A stretch of 64,000 nt of DNA, taken from positions 42,687-106,686 of the forward strand of contig JAHBMJ010002020.1 in assembly GCA_018398765.1 (NCBI GenBank). Direction: 5' to 3'. The notes beneath the pieces were generated by a model, which saw only the letters and a list, made by a program, of their open reading frames with translations, made no database searches and had not been told where the DNA came from. Each line of letters starts with the position of its first letter. The stretch's first letter is position 1. The position numbers and the translations under genes are program-made. The DNA is from Chromera velia. Taxonomy: Eukaryota > Sar > Chromeraceae. Below, piece by piece: positions 42,512 to 53,841 of the stretch.

Positions 42512-43448
42512 TTAAACTGCAGTTTTAAATATAGTTAAGTTTAAAATGTATATATCAATCAATCAATCAACTAGTCAATCAACCTAGGTGTTTTTTAAAC
42601 TTAGGTTTAGGTTAGATTAAGTAAGATTTTTTTATTCTAAAAATTTAAACACTCACTTAGTCTACTTTTTCACGATATACACTCATGAGCACCGGCGTCC
42701 TGAAATGTGAGCTAGAAGGTAGAAGCCCTGTGAGCGGGGTCAGAACACAGTAAATAAGCACCGATTTAAGCACCCCCTGCTTGGTACACTCCCACTGGGT
42801 TGCACTCCTAGACTCACCAATACCTGTGAATGAATGAACGAAGAGAAGAATTATCTTTTTGAGTGATCCACTGATCTATCCTTGCCAGATGGTCACCAGG
42901 GGTCCTCTTAAAAAGGAGTTTCGCTTACCTCATTGATTCGTCCATCCAACCGAACCCTCGTCTATCCTTTTCTTCTATTCTCATGCTCTCTGTCCTGATG
43001 CCTTCATTCAAACATGAACTGCCTCATACGAGGAAGCAGTTATACTATAGAAAAATAGGGTAAACATATAGTAAATACGTACAGCTTGTGTCAGCTCCCC
43101 CTAAGGGGAAATCTTGCACTCATTTCGAGACGGACATATACTCTTCGGACTGGCAGTCTGCATGCCATGACATTGTCCATAAACAAAGACAAACGAAAGA
43201 CACAGACGGTCACGGATTGCACACATGAACTGCTTTCATTTAACTCTTTATTTGTATGATAGACTGTACCTCAAACAAGAAAATTCCTAGGGAAAATTCC
43301 GAAAAATTCTTGTTCACTCCTTTCTTATTCGAAATTCAATTTCTTTTTCTGGTCGTGCATGCCTGACATATGTATCATGGTTGGATGCATGTAGACGAAG
43401 ATAGAGAAAAAAAAAAAACCAAAGCCCAAATTACTGTCATACACTGCT

Positions 43449-43932
43449 GCGGCGGCCACGGGTCATGCACTGGCGAAACATTGGCAGGGATTTTTAGCTT
43501 ACGAAAGTTTAGTAAAGCTTATGAAAATTTGGTGAAAGATGATAAAACAGGTATCAAAAAAAAAATTTTGTCTCTACGGCGTACTCAAAAACTCTTCAAA
43601 ACTGAATAACAAAAACAACTTTGGGTATCATTAATAAGTAAACACTGTACTTAACAATAGTTAACCTATTTGGGGGAAATTAAAAAAAATCTATGAGAGT
43701 GTTGCATACTGCTATATACATGTTACACACTGTTACACACGTGTTGCACGGTGTTGCAAATGTGTTGTACAGGTATCATAGAGGCTTGCTAGACACTGAC
43801 TAGCGAAAGTTTGGTAGCTAGATAAAACTCTGGTAAAGGTACCACGTGTGAGCGAAATTTCGGCAAGGTTTTAACGCTAGCGAAACAATGTTTCGCTAGT
43901 ACATGACCCATCATGACCCATGGCGGCGGCGC
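43449..43932. mobile_element. Candidate inverted-repeat element, about 480 bp
   Basis: GCGGCGGCCACGGGTCATGC followed by ACTGGCGAAACATTG at 43449-43483 is matched in reverse by CAATGTTTCGCTAGTACATG, then ACCC...ATGGCGGCGGCGC at 43886-43932. Weaker complementarity is inside (AGCGAAA, CGAAAGTTT). No frame and no defined target duplication. Confidence 0.4.
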
Positions 43933-44036
43933 GGGGTTTTGGTCAAGCCTGTATAGCGCCTATTTGGTGCTGTTTGGTGTATATGGATGGATCGTATATT
44001 TTGTTTCTTGTTGCATGCATGCTCTTATGTAATATT

Positions 44037-44900
44037 GCGCATCCCGGCAGTGATCTATGCGATAATGGACCCTATTTGGGGCTCTCAGATAGTAAAAAAA
44101 TTAAAAACACTTTGTATAGTAAAATTAAGCCTATATATAGCATACTTATGACTTTTTAAACACTTTTAAAGGTTTTTTACATGTTTTAGCTTGTTTGAAA
44201 GATTATATATTTGCCTTAAAAAAGCTTTAATAAGGCTTTCTAACTATGGGTGCAATATAGACGGGGGTAGGAGCGCAGGGGGAGTTCCTTAGATTGCCAG
44301 TGCCTGGGACTGGCAATGCACAGGATCAACAGATAGAAAACAACGATGCAGACAACGAAGACAATGCACAGCTTGTGTCTCTTGGCATTGCGGGGTTACT
44401 GGCGACAGATGATGTGCTTAACGGGGCACTGCATGGTATAGACAGAAAGATCTGAGGGGGTACTAGGTCGGGGTGCCAAGTGGGGCAGCGGGCGGCGGCG
44501 GGGCCTCAGCGTCAGTACAGGGGCTGAGTATGCAATTCCGAAGGCTCACTAGATCTAGTAAACAAATCTGTGTGCCAAATACTTAACAGATGCTGGCGTT
44601 TTTATGGAAACATCCCTAGCTAGACTACATTTTTATCTCATGATGATTCCCACCTCCATGATGCTTATGTTGCCCCTATAGTTATAAAACCTTTTTAAAG
44701 CTTTTTTGAAGAACATATGTAATCTTCTAAACAAGCTAGAACATGTAAAAAACCTTTAAAAGTGTTAGAAAAGTCATAACTATGCTATATGTAGGCTTAA
44801 TTTTGCTATATAAAGTGTTTTTAATTTTTTTGCTATCTGAGAGCCCCTTACACAGGCGAAATAAAGTCCATTATCACATAGGTCACTGCTGGGATGCGTT
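44037..44900. mobile_element. Non-autonomous element with long terminal inverted repeats
   Basis: The left arm, about 44037-44230, and the right arm, about 44690-44900, are complementary over roughly 200 bases. Matching landmarks are GCGCATCCCGGCAGTGAT against its complement at 44885-44899, GATAATGGAC, GGGGCTCTCAGATAG, and CATGTTTTAGCTTGTTT. The interior, about 460 bases, is less AT-rich and holds no long frame. The two arms differ by several substitutions and a short insertion, so it is an old copy. Superfamily not assigned. Confidence 0.55.
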
Positions 44901-46051
44901 GACGTACATCAATGGGAAAGTTACGGGCGTTATATGCATAGAAAGGGCAGTGGCTCTGTTAAGAGGGAAAACCGGGGAAAATTATTACAAAGAAAGGACA
45001 CAAAAGGACACAAAACTACGATGTACATACTAAGAGGACTATTCCAAATAGACATACCAGTCATGCATTTTAGAAAGGAAAAGGATCACGGTTTACCCTG
45101 TTCAGATAGATAAACTACTAAGTAAATACGAAAATTGCACTAGCATTTAAATAGAATTTATTAGGGAAACACTAAGGCAGCTATGGCATATTACACTGTA
45201 GGTGTTTAGTATTTCTAAAATCATGCTAGGGCATGCACTATAGTAAAAATAAAAAATGCCTAGTATTTTCATAGCATCAAGATTAGTACTGTTTCAGCAA
45301 TTCATTCTTTTAACAATAGAAGTAAATTGACTTATAATGCAGAGATATATGGGTATGCATGACCTGAGACATCGATCAGACAGCAATCTCGTCATGAACT
45401 TTCCCGAAGTTAGCATCTATCTATATATTCGTTTAATCAAGCTTATATCACTCTAAACAATCAGTTTAAAACAATTTTATCTTCTATTGTTGTACCATGT
45501 ATTATCGTAGATGTTACTATGAGACCTAGGCGATGCACAGTGGTAAAAAAAAAAAAGAATAGACATGTCAAGATTTTTTTTATTTTTTTTTTTTTTAGTC
45601 TGATGGTTAAAGGTCCAAGCAAACTTAGCAAACGTAGGTTTTGTAGTTAGATACGTTTTTGTTATATGTTTGGCACTTCCAATAAAATAATAAAAAAAAA
45701 AATAGCAGAAAGAGCTAGCGCTCTAGACATGATCGACATGAAGATCTACTTCTTACGCGAAACCTCTGGCAGTTGCCCAGAGTAGTCTTTGTCTGCTTTT
45801 GTGTCTTGCATTGACTACGAATGCATGAACATCAATTTGAATTGCCTCAAAGATGCTTTTGCATGCATGCATTTTATTTCTGCACGTTTGCAAATATTCG
45901 CGCACGTATTGCGCCGTTCTGCACGTTTGCAAATAATCGCGCGCGCATTGCGCCGTTCTGATTCACCCCCCGAGCAGGTGAGCAAGTGAATCTTTTGATA
46001 GATTACAGGCTTGATCGATACTGCATGAATTGAGCAAAACTGCGAGTTGTT

Positions 46052-47662
46052 TCATTTGTAGATTGATTCCGTGAACCAGATGGGTTTGCACAGACAATTT
46101 GCTGGCTGTGCACGTCTTGTGATCCACTGCATATGCACCCCCCACTTCTGGATCTGCTGAAGGACGTAATCGAGCATCCCCCGATACTCGGTGTCTGTGT
46201 CCAAAATCCCTGATCTGACCCAATCATGTAGTGCCCCGTTGTCGACAAAGATCGAAATGATCGGATCTCTCCCCCACAACTTTCGAATGAATCGTGCACA
46301 CCTTGGGATACGTTTAATCAGACGACAGACGGCAATCAACTCACTAATTGATGACGAGCTGTGCTTGCTTTTGTCCTTGGATAAGTCCCACGAGATGACA
46401 TTCTGGGGCCCATCTCGTTCTAGATCCCACGACTCATCATTGAGCATCATCATGTCCCCTTGCCTGCCTTCGTACTTCGGGCGGTTCCACATGGCATCGG
46501 AACAGCCGGCGAGATAGAGTTCTCTTCTCTTCAAGCCATGAAGGACAAGGGGCTCTCTGTGGGTTTTCAACCCATGTATGGCTGTCTTAACTGCTGAGAG
46601 ATGGCGGGCGGTGGGTTTGGTGGTTGCTTTGCTGAGGAGGGAAAACCAGAGTGCTCTCTTCCAGTTGAGATAAACAGCCCACCCCAACATACCATTTGCC
46701 TCCTGATAAACCCCCTGTAGGGACATGTCCACATCTTGCTCCTCGGCTGGAGCGACGTCTTTTTCGGACAAGGATTTCTTCAGTTTCCCCGGAATTGCAT
46801 CGACGTCAATGCCTTCGAGGTAACTCTCGGACGTGAGTTCGAAGGTGTGTGCATCGGGACGGTACATATCCATCCCAATGTACTTTGCCTTGGACCCCAC
46901 ATTCACTTTTATTCGGGAACCGATCTTGAATCTCTCCCCCAACACATCGAACGCCTCTTCCGTTCTCTCTCCTGCCCCGAAAATGTCGTCTACATGCGTA
47001 GCTTGCACGTCCTGTGCGGGTTCGTCTTCCACCTCCCTTCTGACTGCGATTGACTGCTCAACAGGAACAAACCCCAGCTCCTCCTGCCCCCTCCTCAATT
47101 CCTTCCCCCACAGTGCAGGTGCTGCAAGGGTGCCGTAGAGGGCATTGCTAAGTTTGTAGATCTGACCTGGGACCACTCTCTCTGCCTCTTTCCTTATCTC
47201 TCCCCACTTGGCATCGCTGTACTCAGTGAGAAAAGAAGGCTTCTGTGCAGGCATGGTGGGAATGCTCTTCGGGATGCGCACCCCCACGCGCTCTATGTGG
47301 TCATCGGGGGACTGGAGGAATGCATTCTTAATATCCACCAACTCCACCTCAAACCCCCGAGTAGCAACATACAGGAGGGTGAGAAGAAAGCAGTCGCGGT
47401 TGGGAGTGCCACTGAATGTGTCCACCTTCCTTAGGTCATCGTACCCTGCAACATAAATGCGCGTCTTCTTCTTTCTCCCCCCGGGTCCCTTGCTCAAATC
47501 TTCTTTATGGTTTCTGGCAAAACCCATGTTGAGCACGGCAGCAAGCTCAAGGTGTGAGCGGCGCTTTCCGATCGTCTTTGTGTGAAGGATGGCTGCCCAC
47601 TCTTTGACGTCAGCCTCCCAAAATTCCCCTCTTGCGATCTCTTCTCTGCTGGCAGGAAGCAT
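46052..47662 (-). pseudogene. Copia reverse transcriptase-RNase H frame
   Basis: A 536-codon uninterrupted frame. It shows the RT palm motif VDIKNAFLQSPDDH and an HVDDIF box at residues 223-227, where Copia elements usually have YVDD. RNase H signatures follow: GCSDAMW, SSSISELIAVCR and DNGALHDW. It ends with the RNase H tail MQWITRRAQPANCLCKP. The frame is intact but separated from the rest of pol by stops and shifts, so it is listed as part of an inactive element. A partial second copy of the RNase H end lies at 51886-52437. Confidence 0.8.
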
Positions 47663-47674
47663 GGTTGCTCCCTT

Positions 47675-48286
47675 TCAGAAGCTAGCCAGAGCGAGAAACG
47701 GAGCGTCTCCCCCAAATTCCTCTGAGTATCTACGGACGTCAGAGTCCCACTGCAGCATGCGGCGGCTGTATGGGATCTTTGTGGGAGGAGACGGACGATT
47801 GGATTGCGTTTGAGGCAAGGTAGGCTGCCCCTGCTTTGCGATCAGCATGGCACCACCTTCCTCTTGAACCTGCCCTTCCTCTGCTTTCATCTCCAAAACT
47901 CTATCTCCGAACAGTTCCTCCTTCACTCTCCCCCACTCCTCTTCTTCTTGATTCACCCCCGACGGCTGAGCAGCCGCGTCTGCAGAGGCGGATGGAGGGA
48001 CGACCGCAGGCACGGCCTCGGGAGAGGCAACGGGAGACACGGCTGCGTTGGCCGTCTCCGGAGCAGACGGAAAGGGCTGTCCCTCGGACCACTGAAAGCG
48101 GGAGACAACGAGTCGGTGGTTGATGTTGTTGTGACGTATACCCCCGACTCTAGCTTCTCCAGCTGGCGTCTGGTCGAATTCATTGACCTGCACGCTTCTG
48201 CTGTTTTTTTGTCGGACAATGAAAGGCTGCAATGCCCCCCCTCTGCCTGTTTGAGCCCAGATACCGCTGTACTTTCGCGCCTCCAC
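47675..48286 (-). pseudogene. Copia polyprotein linker frame
   Basis: A frame between the integrase remnant and reverse transcriptase of the same element. It is Ala/Glu/Val-rich (AVSPVASPEAVPAVVPPSAS) and probably the variable linker after the integrase C-terminus (its end reads IPYSRRMLQWDSDVRRYSEE). It is out of frame with both neighbours. Confidence 0.5.
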
Positions 48287-48319
48287 CCCTTCTCCATTGC
48301 CGTCTCCCTCAACCCTTCC

Positions 48320-49171
48320 TCAGACTTCCGACCCCGCAACACCCGGGCCATGCGCGGCGGCACCCCCGACCTCTCGCGGTCTGGACTGAGAAGGAATCGG
48401 AAACACGGACACAGGGGACAGGGACGGACCGTGGAGCACGGCTGGTGCCTGCTGCTGCTTCTGTGCTTGGATGTCCAACCAGTGACGAGCCTCTAGAACC
48501 TCCCACTTTTGTCGGCGCCCCAGCCATGACTTGTTCAGGCCTCGCCTGACCGGCTTCAGCCATGCTGGGTGGACTTCAAGCACAGTGTGGGTCTCTGTGC
48601 CCTTACCCAAGACGGGTGCTCTACGGAGAACAGTGGCAAGATGAGAATTTTCTTTGTAGAGATATGTGACCTCCACTCCTGCCAGCTCCAGGCTCTTCTC
48701 ATTCATTTTCACCACAACCTGATCTCCAAACATGAACGTCCGCACGGGTGGGAAGCCCAAATGTTTCTCTGCAGGAGTCATGCCAATCTGTTTGTTGTAG
48801 GTCTTGTTCCAGGTCTCACAAATGCCGTCGAGCACGTGCTTGTACAAGACCTTCGGCAGGTTCAGCTCTTCCAGTGCAGTCTGCACTAGAACTCGAGCTG
48901 TACGGGTGGCGGTGTCAATCGTCCCATGTGGACCATAACAGTACGGTGGCGCTGGCACCATGGCGATATGCCATTTCCTCCCCGCTGCCTACAGCTCCTG
49001 CGCCTTGTCTGCCTCAATGGACTCGGGAAAGCTGCCATAGCGTGCCTTCCATCTGAGCAGGTGTGCGCCCAGGTCGCCTTCCACCTTGCGGTTGGCGCCT
49101 GCCATCATGTCCCATTTGCCGGTGTAGTCGTCGAGCATGAAGGAAACTGCGTACTCACCCTTCCCTCCCAC
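48320..49171 (-). pseudogene. Copia integrase remnant, interrupted
   Basis: Two frames joined by a stop codon near 48989. The first contains YAVSFMLDDYTGK (first catalytic Asp region) and ESIEADKAQEL, where a canonical element has a DNG-type second Asp. The second contains PPYCYGPHGTIDTATRTARV, where the third catalytic Glu is normally in an NG-x-AER motif, and then TPAEKHLG and the GKR-type C-terminal beta region. In-frame stop and unusual catalytic positions show decay. Confidence 0.65.
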
Positions 49172-49231
49172 GCCACCACTGTCATTAATGAACCAGTGGT
49201 CCCAGTAGACAACCTGTCCGAACCGAGTGAC

Positions 49232-51178
49232 TCACGATCGGCGGTCGGGAACTGCATGGAGAGACGGAAAGATTGCATTTCTCCTTTCACAGACACGACA
49301 GTCAGCATAGACTTTTTGCCACGCTGCATGACTCATGCGAAGACCTTCTTCTTTTAGGGTCTCTTCTAACCTCTCCTTACCTTGGTGCATAAGTCTTCTG
49401 TGCCAAGTCATACACGTCTCCTCGTCGGCTTCCTTCAGTCGCTGGCTGTGTCTGCTTGCGGACACGGCTGCTGCCAGTCTATGTGCCCCTCCCAACTCCA
49501 AATGTTGAAATCGTTCGGGGTGCAACTGCACCATGGGAACAGCGAATTTGTCATCCCCCCTGGGGTAGTCAATTTTGACTTTCTTCCTTCTCCCCCAAAT
49601 GTCCTCAAACACGCAGTGGGAGTTGACTGCATCGGCTTTGTCGTTGTTTATCACTTCGGGGGATAGAAAGGAATGGGCAGAGTCATCTTCAGACAGCCAC
49701 ATGCGGATCACGAGTGGCTCGTCTGTGCGTTGCTGCCAGTTGTCTGGCTCCCCCTCCAGAAGTGTCACTGGGAGGGCAACTATGCACTCCATTTCGGTTT
49801 GCACAGCAGGGGCGTCTCCGTGGGCCTGTCTGAAATCTCGGGTGGACGGCTTATGCGCAATCACGTACCGTCCGAACACACGGGTGGAGCCTATGTTGTC
49901 TGTAGCACCTGTATCGGCCACAAACTTGTCGATCGGAGGAGATGGACGTTTCGTCTGTCCCGTGCATGCACCGACGGAGAGAAACGCCATGTCCGTGACC
50001 GTGATCCTGTCACGTACACGGATTCCTTGCTCGGATGACTCCTTTCCCCCTCCAACCTGGCCTGCATACCCTTGGGGCCCTCTCGGTCCGCTCTTCCCCG
50101 GCTGCTTGTTTTCTTCATCCCTCTTTCTCATCCTGCACGCGACTGCGTCGTGCCCCTTTCTACCGCAGGGTTTGTAGCCACAGGTGCGTCCGAGTGCAGG
50201 GCATGGGAAGCCCGCATCGTGACCACCAGGGCGTGCACATCTGGGACAAGCATCGCAGGAACCTCTTCCGTGATTGGGAGGACCTCTCTGTGCACCCCCT
50301 GCGCCGCTAGAGCCCCCTCTGCCGCTTTGGTTCCTTCCCCTGCTTTGCCCCTTTCCCCCCTTTCCATTTGAAGACCGGGCAGGAACATTTCCAGGGCCAA
50401 CAAAACCTGCCAGACGGAGCTGCTCTTGCACTGTCTGCTGCATGACAGAAACGAGACCGGCAAACTCTTCCTTTACCTTTGGACCCTTAGCTGCTGTTTG
50501 TGTAGGTAAGGCACTGCCACCTCCCCCACCGAGAGCATCACCAACCAAAGACCACGAATCTCCCTCCTGCGTTTCCTGAAGGCCTTTTAGTTTGTCAAGG
50601 ATCTTTTTTGGATCCTCTTGGTCGGCTGCATCCATCGTCACCTTCAAGATGGCGTGAAGGGACGGCGAGTGCCGGGAGATGGACTTCAGAAGGTGCGTGG
50701 CCTTGTCCTCATCTGTGATCATTACTCCTACTTCGGCTGCCTTTTGCTCTATCAACCTCCACTTCACAGTCCACTTGGAAATGCGGTCGAATACAAGCGA
50801 CTTCGAGAACTCCGTGTACTCTGCCTTCACTGCCTCTTTCTTCTCTCTGTCCTTCTTTTCTAGCGGGATCCTGATAGTCTCCCACATGGTCGTACAGAAC
50901 TTGTCCCAGTTCGTGTCTGGGGCGGAGGTGTTCCCATTTGAGAACTCAGGAGCATCTACCTTCTTGAACAAGGAGATCACCTGCTCTCCGCAGTCTGGAT
51001 GCCCCTTTGCTGATCGGAAGAGGGCTGTCGCAACTTTTGACAGCTGCTCATCCTTGCTCAGCTTTTTGAAAGCGGGGTCACCCTTGCAGATGGCGGTGCA
51101 GTCCAGCTTGAAACCTTCGAAACTATCCTTTACTCCCAGAACCGGGAAGTAAAGACGGGAACCTGTTTCATCTGTCAT
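49232..51178 (-). pseudogene. Copia gag-protease-integrase N-terminal frame
   Basis: A 648-codon frame from an ATG at 51178. The N-terminal ~250 residues match Copia gag (UBN2-like helices, SLHAILKVTMDAAD). A Gly/Arg/Gln-rich stretch follows, then a cysteine region (CPRCARPGGHDAGFPC and CGYKPCGRKGHDAVAC) equivalent to zinc knuckles. The aspartic protease active site is DTG at 422-424. The GAG-pre-integrase motif is near 600 (TWHRRLMHQG, then CRVCERRN). The frame stops at 49232 inside the integrase region. Confidence 0.8.
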
Positions 51179-51544
51179 CCCTCTGGCAGCACAGAGAGAA
51201 ACCCAGACTTACAAGCCGAAGGTTAGCAACGACAGACAGAGAGAAGCAGATTAAGCTCTCTATCGGTCAAGTCTTTGGACAAGAGAACACGGGACAGGTC
51301 TTTGCCCGCATGCAGAGAGCACCAGCAGAAAGAGCTAGCGCTCTAGACATGATTGACATGAAGATCTACTTCTTACGCGAAACCTCTGGCAGTTGCCCAG
51401 AGTAGTCTTTGTCTGCTTTTGTGTCTTGCATTGACCACGAATGCATGAACGTCAATTTGAATTACCTCAAACATGCTTTTGCATGCATGCATTTTATTTC
51501 TGCACGTTTACAAATATTCGCGCGCGCATTGCGCCGTTCTGATT

Positions 51545-52521
51545 AGAGCTAGCACTCTAGACATGATCGACATGAAGATCTACTTCTTACGCGAAACCTC
51601 TGGCAGTTGCCCAGAGTAGTCTTTGTCTGCTTTTGTGTCTTACATTGACCACGAATGCATGAACGTCAATTTGAATTACCTCAAACATGCTTTTGCATGC
51701 ATGCATTTTATTTCTGCACGTTTGCAAATATTTGCACGCGCATTGCGCCGTTCTGCACGTTTATAAATATTCGCGCGCGCATTGCGCCGTTCTGATTCAC
51801 CCCCCAAGCAGGTGAGCAAGTGAATCTTTTGATAGATCACAGGCTTGATCGATACTGCATGAATCGAGCGAAACTGCGAGTTGTTTCATTTGTAGATTGA
51901 TTCCGTGAACCAGATAGGTTTGCACAGACAATTTGCTGGCTGTGCACGTCTTGTGATCCATTGCATACGCACCCCCCACTTCTGGATCTGCTGAAGGACA
52001 TAATCGAGCATCCCCTGATACTCGGTGTCTGTGTCCAAAATCCCTGATCTGACCCAATCATGTAGTGCCCCGTTGTTGACAAAGATCGAAATGATCGGAT
52101 CTCTCCCCCACAACTTTTGAATGAATCGTGCACACCTTGGAATGCGTTTGATCAAACGACAGACGGCAATCAACTCACCAATTGATGACGAGCTATGCTT
52201 GCTTTTGTCCTTAGAGAGGTCCCACGAGATGACATTCTTGGGCCCATCTCGTTTTAGGTCCCACAACTCATCATTGAGCATCATCATGTCCCCCTGCCTG
52301 CCTTCGTACTTTGGGCGGTTCCACATGGCATCGGAACAGCCGGCGAGATGGAGTTCTCTTCCCTTCAAGCCATGAAAGACAAGGGGCTCTCTGTGGGTTT
52401 TCAACCCGTGTATGGCTGTCTTGACTGCTGAGAGATGGTGATCTCCTTGTTCAAGAAGGTAGATGCTCGCCGTTCTGCACGTTTGCAAATATTCGCGCGC
52501 GCATTGTGCCGTTCTGATTGC
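51545..52521 (-). mobile_element. Second, rearranged Copia fragment fused to the first element
   Basis: An LTR copy (51545-51799) directly abuts the 5' LTR of the main element, with a polypurine tract (complement CCCCCC at about 51800). Then comes the RNase H end of a second element (51886-52436, minus strand, intact reading to FTESIYK). At 52438-52467 this joins a 30-base piece of the gag gene in opposite orientation, identical to the complement of 50951-50980, then a ~54-base LTR piece (52468-52521). It is thus a nested or repaired fragment, not a full element. Confidence 0.75.
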
Positions 52522-53253
52522 GTGCGCGCAGATTATTTTCACTTATATGTATGCATGCGTTTGACCGTGGAAAGAGACAGACATGTGATGCCAACAACTT
52601 TGAGTGACGGAATATGTGTTAGCATTCCTAGTATAAACTAGTATAAACAATTTATCATTAATAATAATTTAGCAAATTATAAACTAAATAGGTTTAAATT
52701 TCATTGAATTTCTATTAATTTCACTCGTTTTTACTAGATTTTTTTTTAATTCTAAATTTAATTTTAATGAATTTTTGTCATTTTTTTATATTTATTTTAT
52801 TTCATACTACTAAGAATGACCACCCTGCAGAAGTTGAACATACTTTTGGTCTAAAGCGCCGGAAAAGTGCAGAAAAAAAACAGAACTTGATAGGACCCCA
52901 AACTTTTAGTCGACAGAGTCAGGGGGGTAACATAAATTTAGATGAATTTAAACAGTGAATTTAAATGAATTATATAAATCTCAGTTACCATTTATAGAAT
53001 GTAAATTCACTATGAAATTGTGCAGGCACAGGCGCCTCCGCTTGGCTGACAGCCATACCGTCTTCAGGTTGGACTCGTATTTCTCCAAACTTTTTCATCA
53101 CAGCCATCCATCTCTGCCTCGGCTTGTCCATTTCAGAGATCAGAAGAAACCCTATGTGTGCGTGTGGAGCCCCGGCGCTGGACGTGGAAGGACGACATGC
53201 ACAGACCTGCGAGACAGGGGGGGGAGTCTGATGGCGGCATGAATAAATGAAGG
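52522..53253. other. AT-rich flank, then short unassigned frames
   Basis: 52600-52990 is AT-rich without a gene. 52990-53250 has frames in both strands with no domain. It may be a shifted upstream part of the LINE-type remnant that follows. Confidence 0.35.
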
Positions 53254-53841
53254 ATGCCTTTAAAGTTACTCCCTCCTTCAAGGCCTCTGTCACTGCTACG
53301 TGATAAGAGAGCCTACGCAACCCGTTTAGTTGAAGAGAGACAGAAACGCCCCGATTTTCTCGTGAGGCTCCCGTCCGGAGACACAGTGCTTGCCGACATC
53401 GCTGTCACCCATCTATTTTCTATCGATGCTAACCGTCTGCGCCGGTTTACAAAAACAGCAGGGTCAGCAGCGAGGGGAATAGAGAAAGTGAAGAACGACA
53501 GGTCTGGGGAGATCTGCCACGAAATCGGTTTCCGTTTCATGCCGCTTGTTTTTGAAACTTATGGAAGACCAGGGGAGGGTGTAGTAAGGTTTTTAAAGGA
53601 AGTGGCAAAGTTGAAAGCAGGGAGGGTGAGGGGTAGGGAGGGAGACAAAGCAGTCCAAGCAAGGTTGATGGACTGCTACTACAAGCTCTTGTCCTGCACT
53701 CTGCAGTGTTTTGTCGCAGTAAACCTTCTGTCCTCCATCCACAGCAGGAGGGGCACAAAGGGCCCCTTCCAGCCCAAGGGTCTGCTCGGGAGGGAAGTGG
53801 CCACGTTCTCTGGGTCTTTTGACTGGGAGGGCGCAAACTGA
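53254..53841 (+). pseudogene. LINE-type retroelement C-terminal nuclease-like fragment
   Basis: A 195-codon frame. Its centre reads RPDFLVRLPSG, then TVLADIAVTH, then IEKVKNDR, and FRFMPLVFETYGRPGEG. This spacing (P-D ... D-hydrophobic-VTH ... K ... F-x-PLV-x-E-x-x-G) is that of the restriction-like, PD-(D/E)XK-type domain found at the C-terminus of many LINE reverse transcriptases in protists, plants and fungi. No reverse transcriptase motif (YxDD) is found upstream, so it is a 5'-truncated or decayed copy. Assignment is by motif pattern only. Confidence 0.5.

Larger units (their letters stand above)
41577..45703. other. AT-rich intergenic DNA with several inverted-repeat elements
   Basis: No gene was supported. 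The region holds a hAT-like MITE (42291-42511), two longer inverted-repeat structures (43449-43932 and 44037-44900), poly-A/T tracts, and at 45218-45255 a small hairpin CTAGGGCATGC...GCCTAG. Short frames (for example 43370-43609, 43920-44159) overlap the inverted repeats and show no domain. Confidence 0.55.
45704..51544 (-). mobile_element. Decayed Ty1/Copia-type LTR retrotransposon
   Basis: Read on the minus strand: 5' LTR at 51324-51544, gag-protease-start of integrase at 49232-51178, integrase remnants at 48320-49171, a spacer frame at 47675-48286, reverse transcriptase-RNase H at 46052-47662, a polypurine tract (GGGGGG, complement at 45966-45971), and 3' LTR at 45704-45965. The order protease-integrase-RT-RNase H defines Copia. 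The LTRs share the segment AGCAGAAAGAGCTAGCGCTC to GCGCCGTTCTGATT. The left one has two copies of an internal ~41-bp unit (CACGTTTGCAAATATTCGCG) and the right one has one. Frameshifts and stops in the integrase region make it inactive. The primer-binding site was not identified. Confidence 0.85.
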
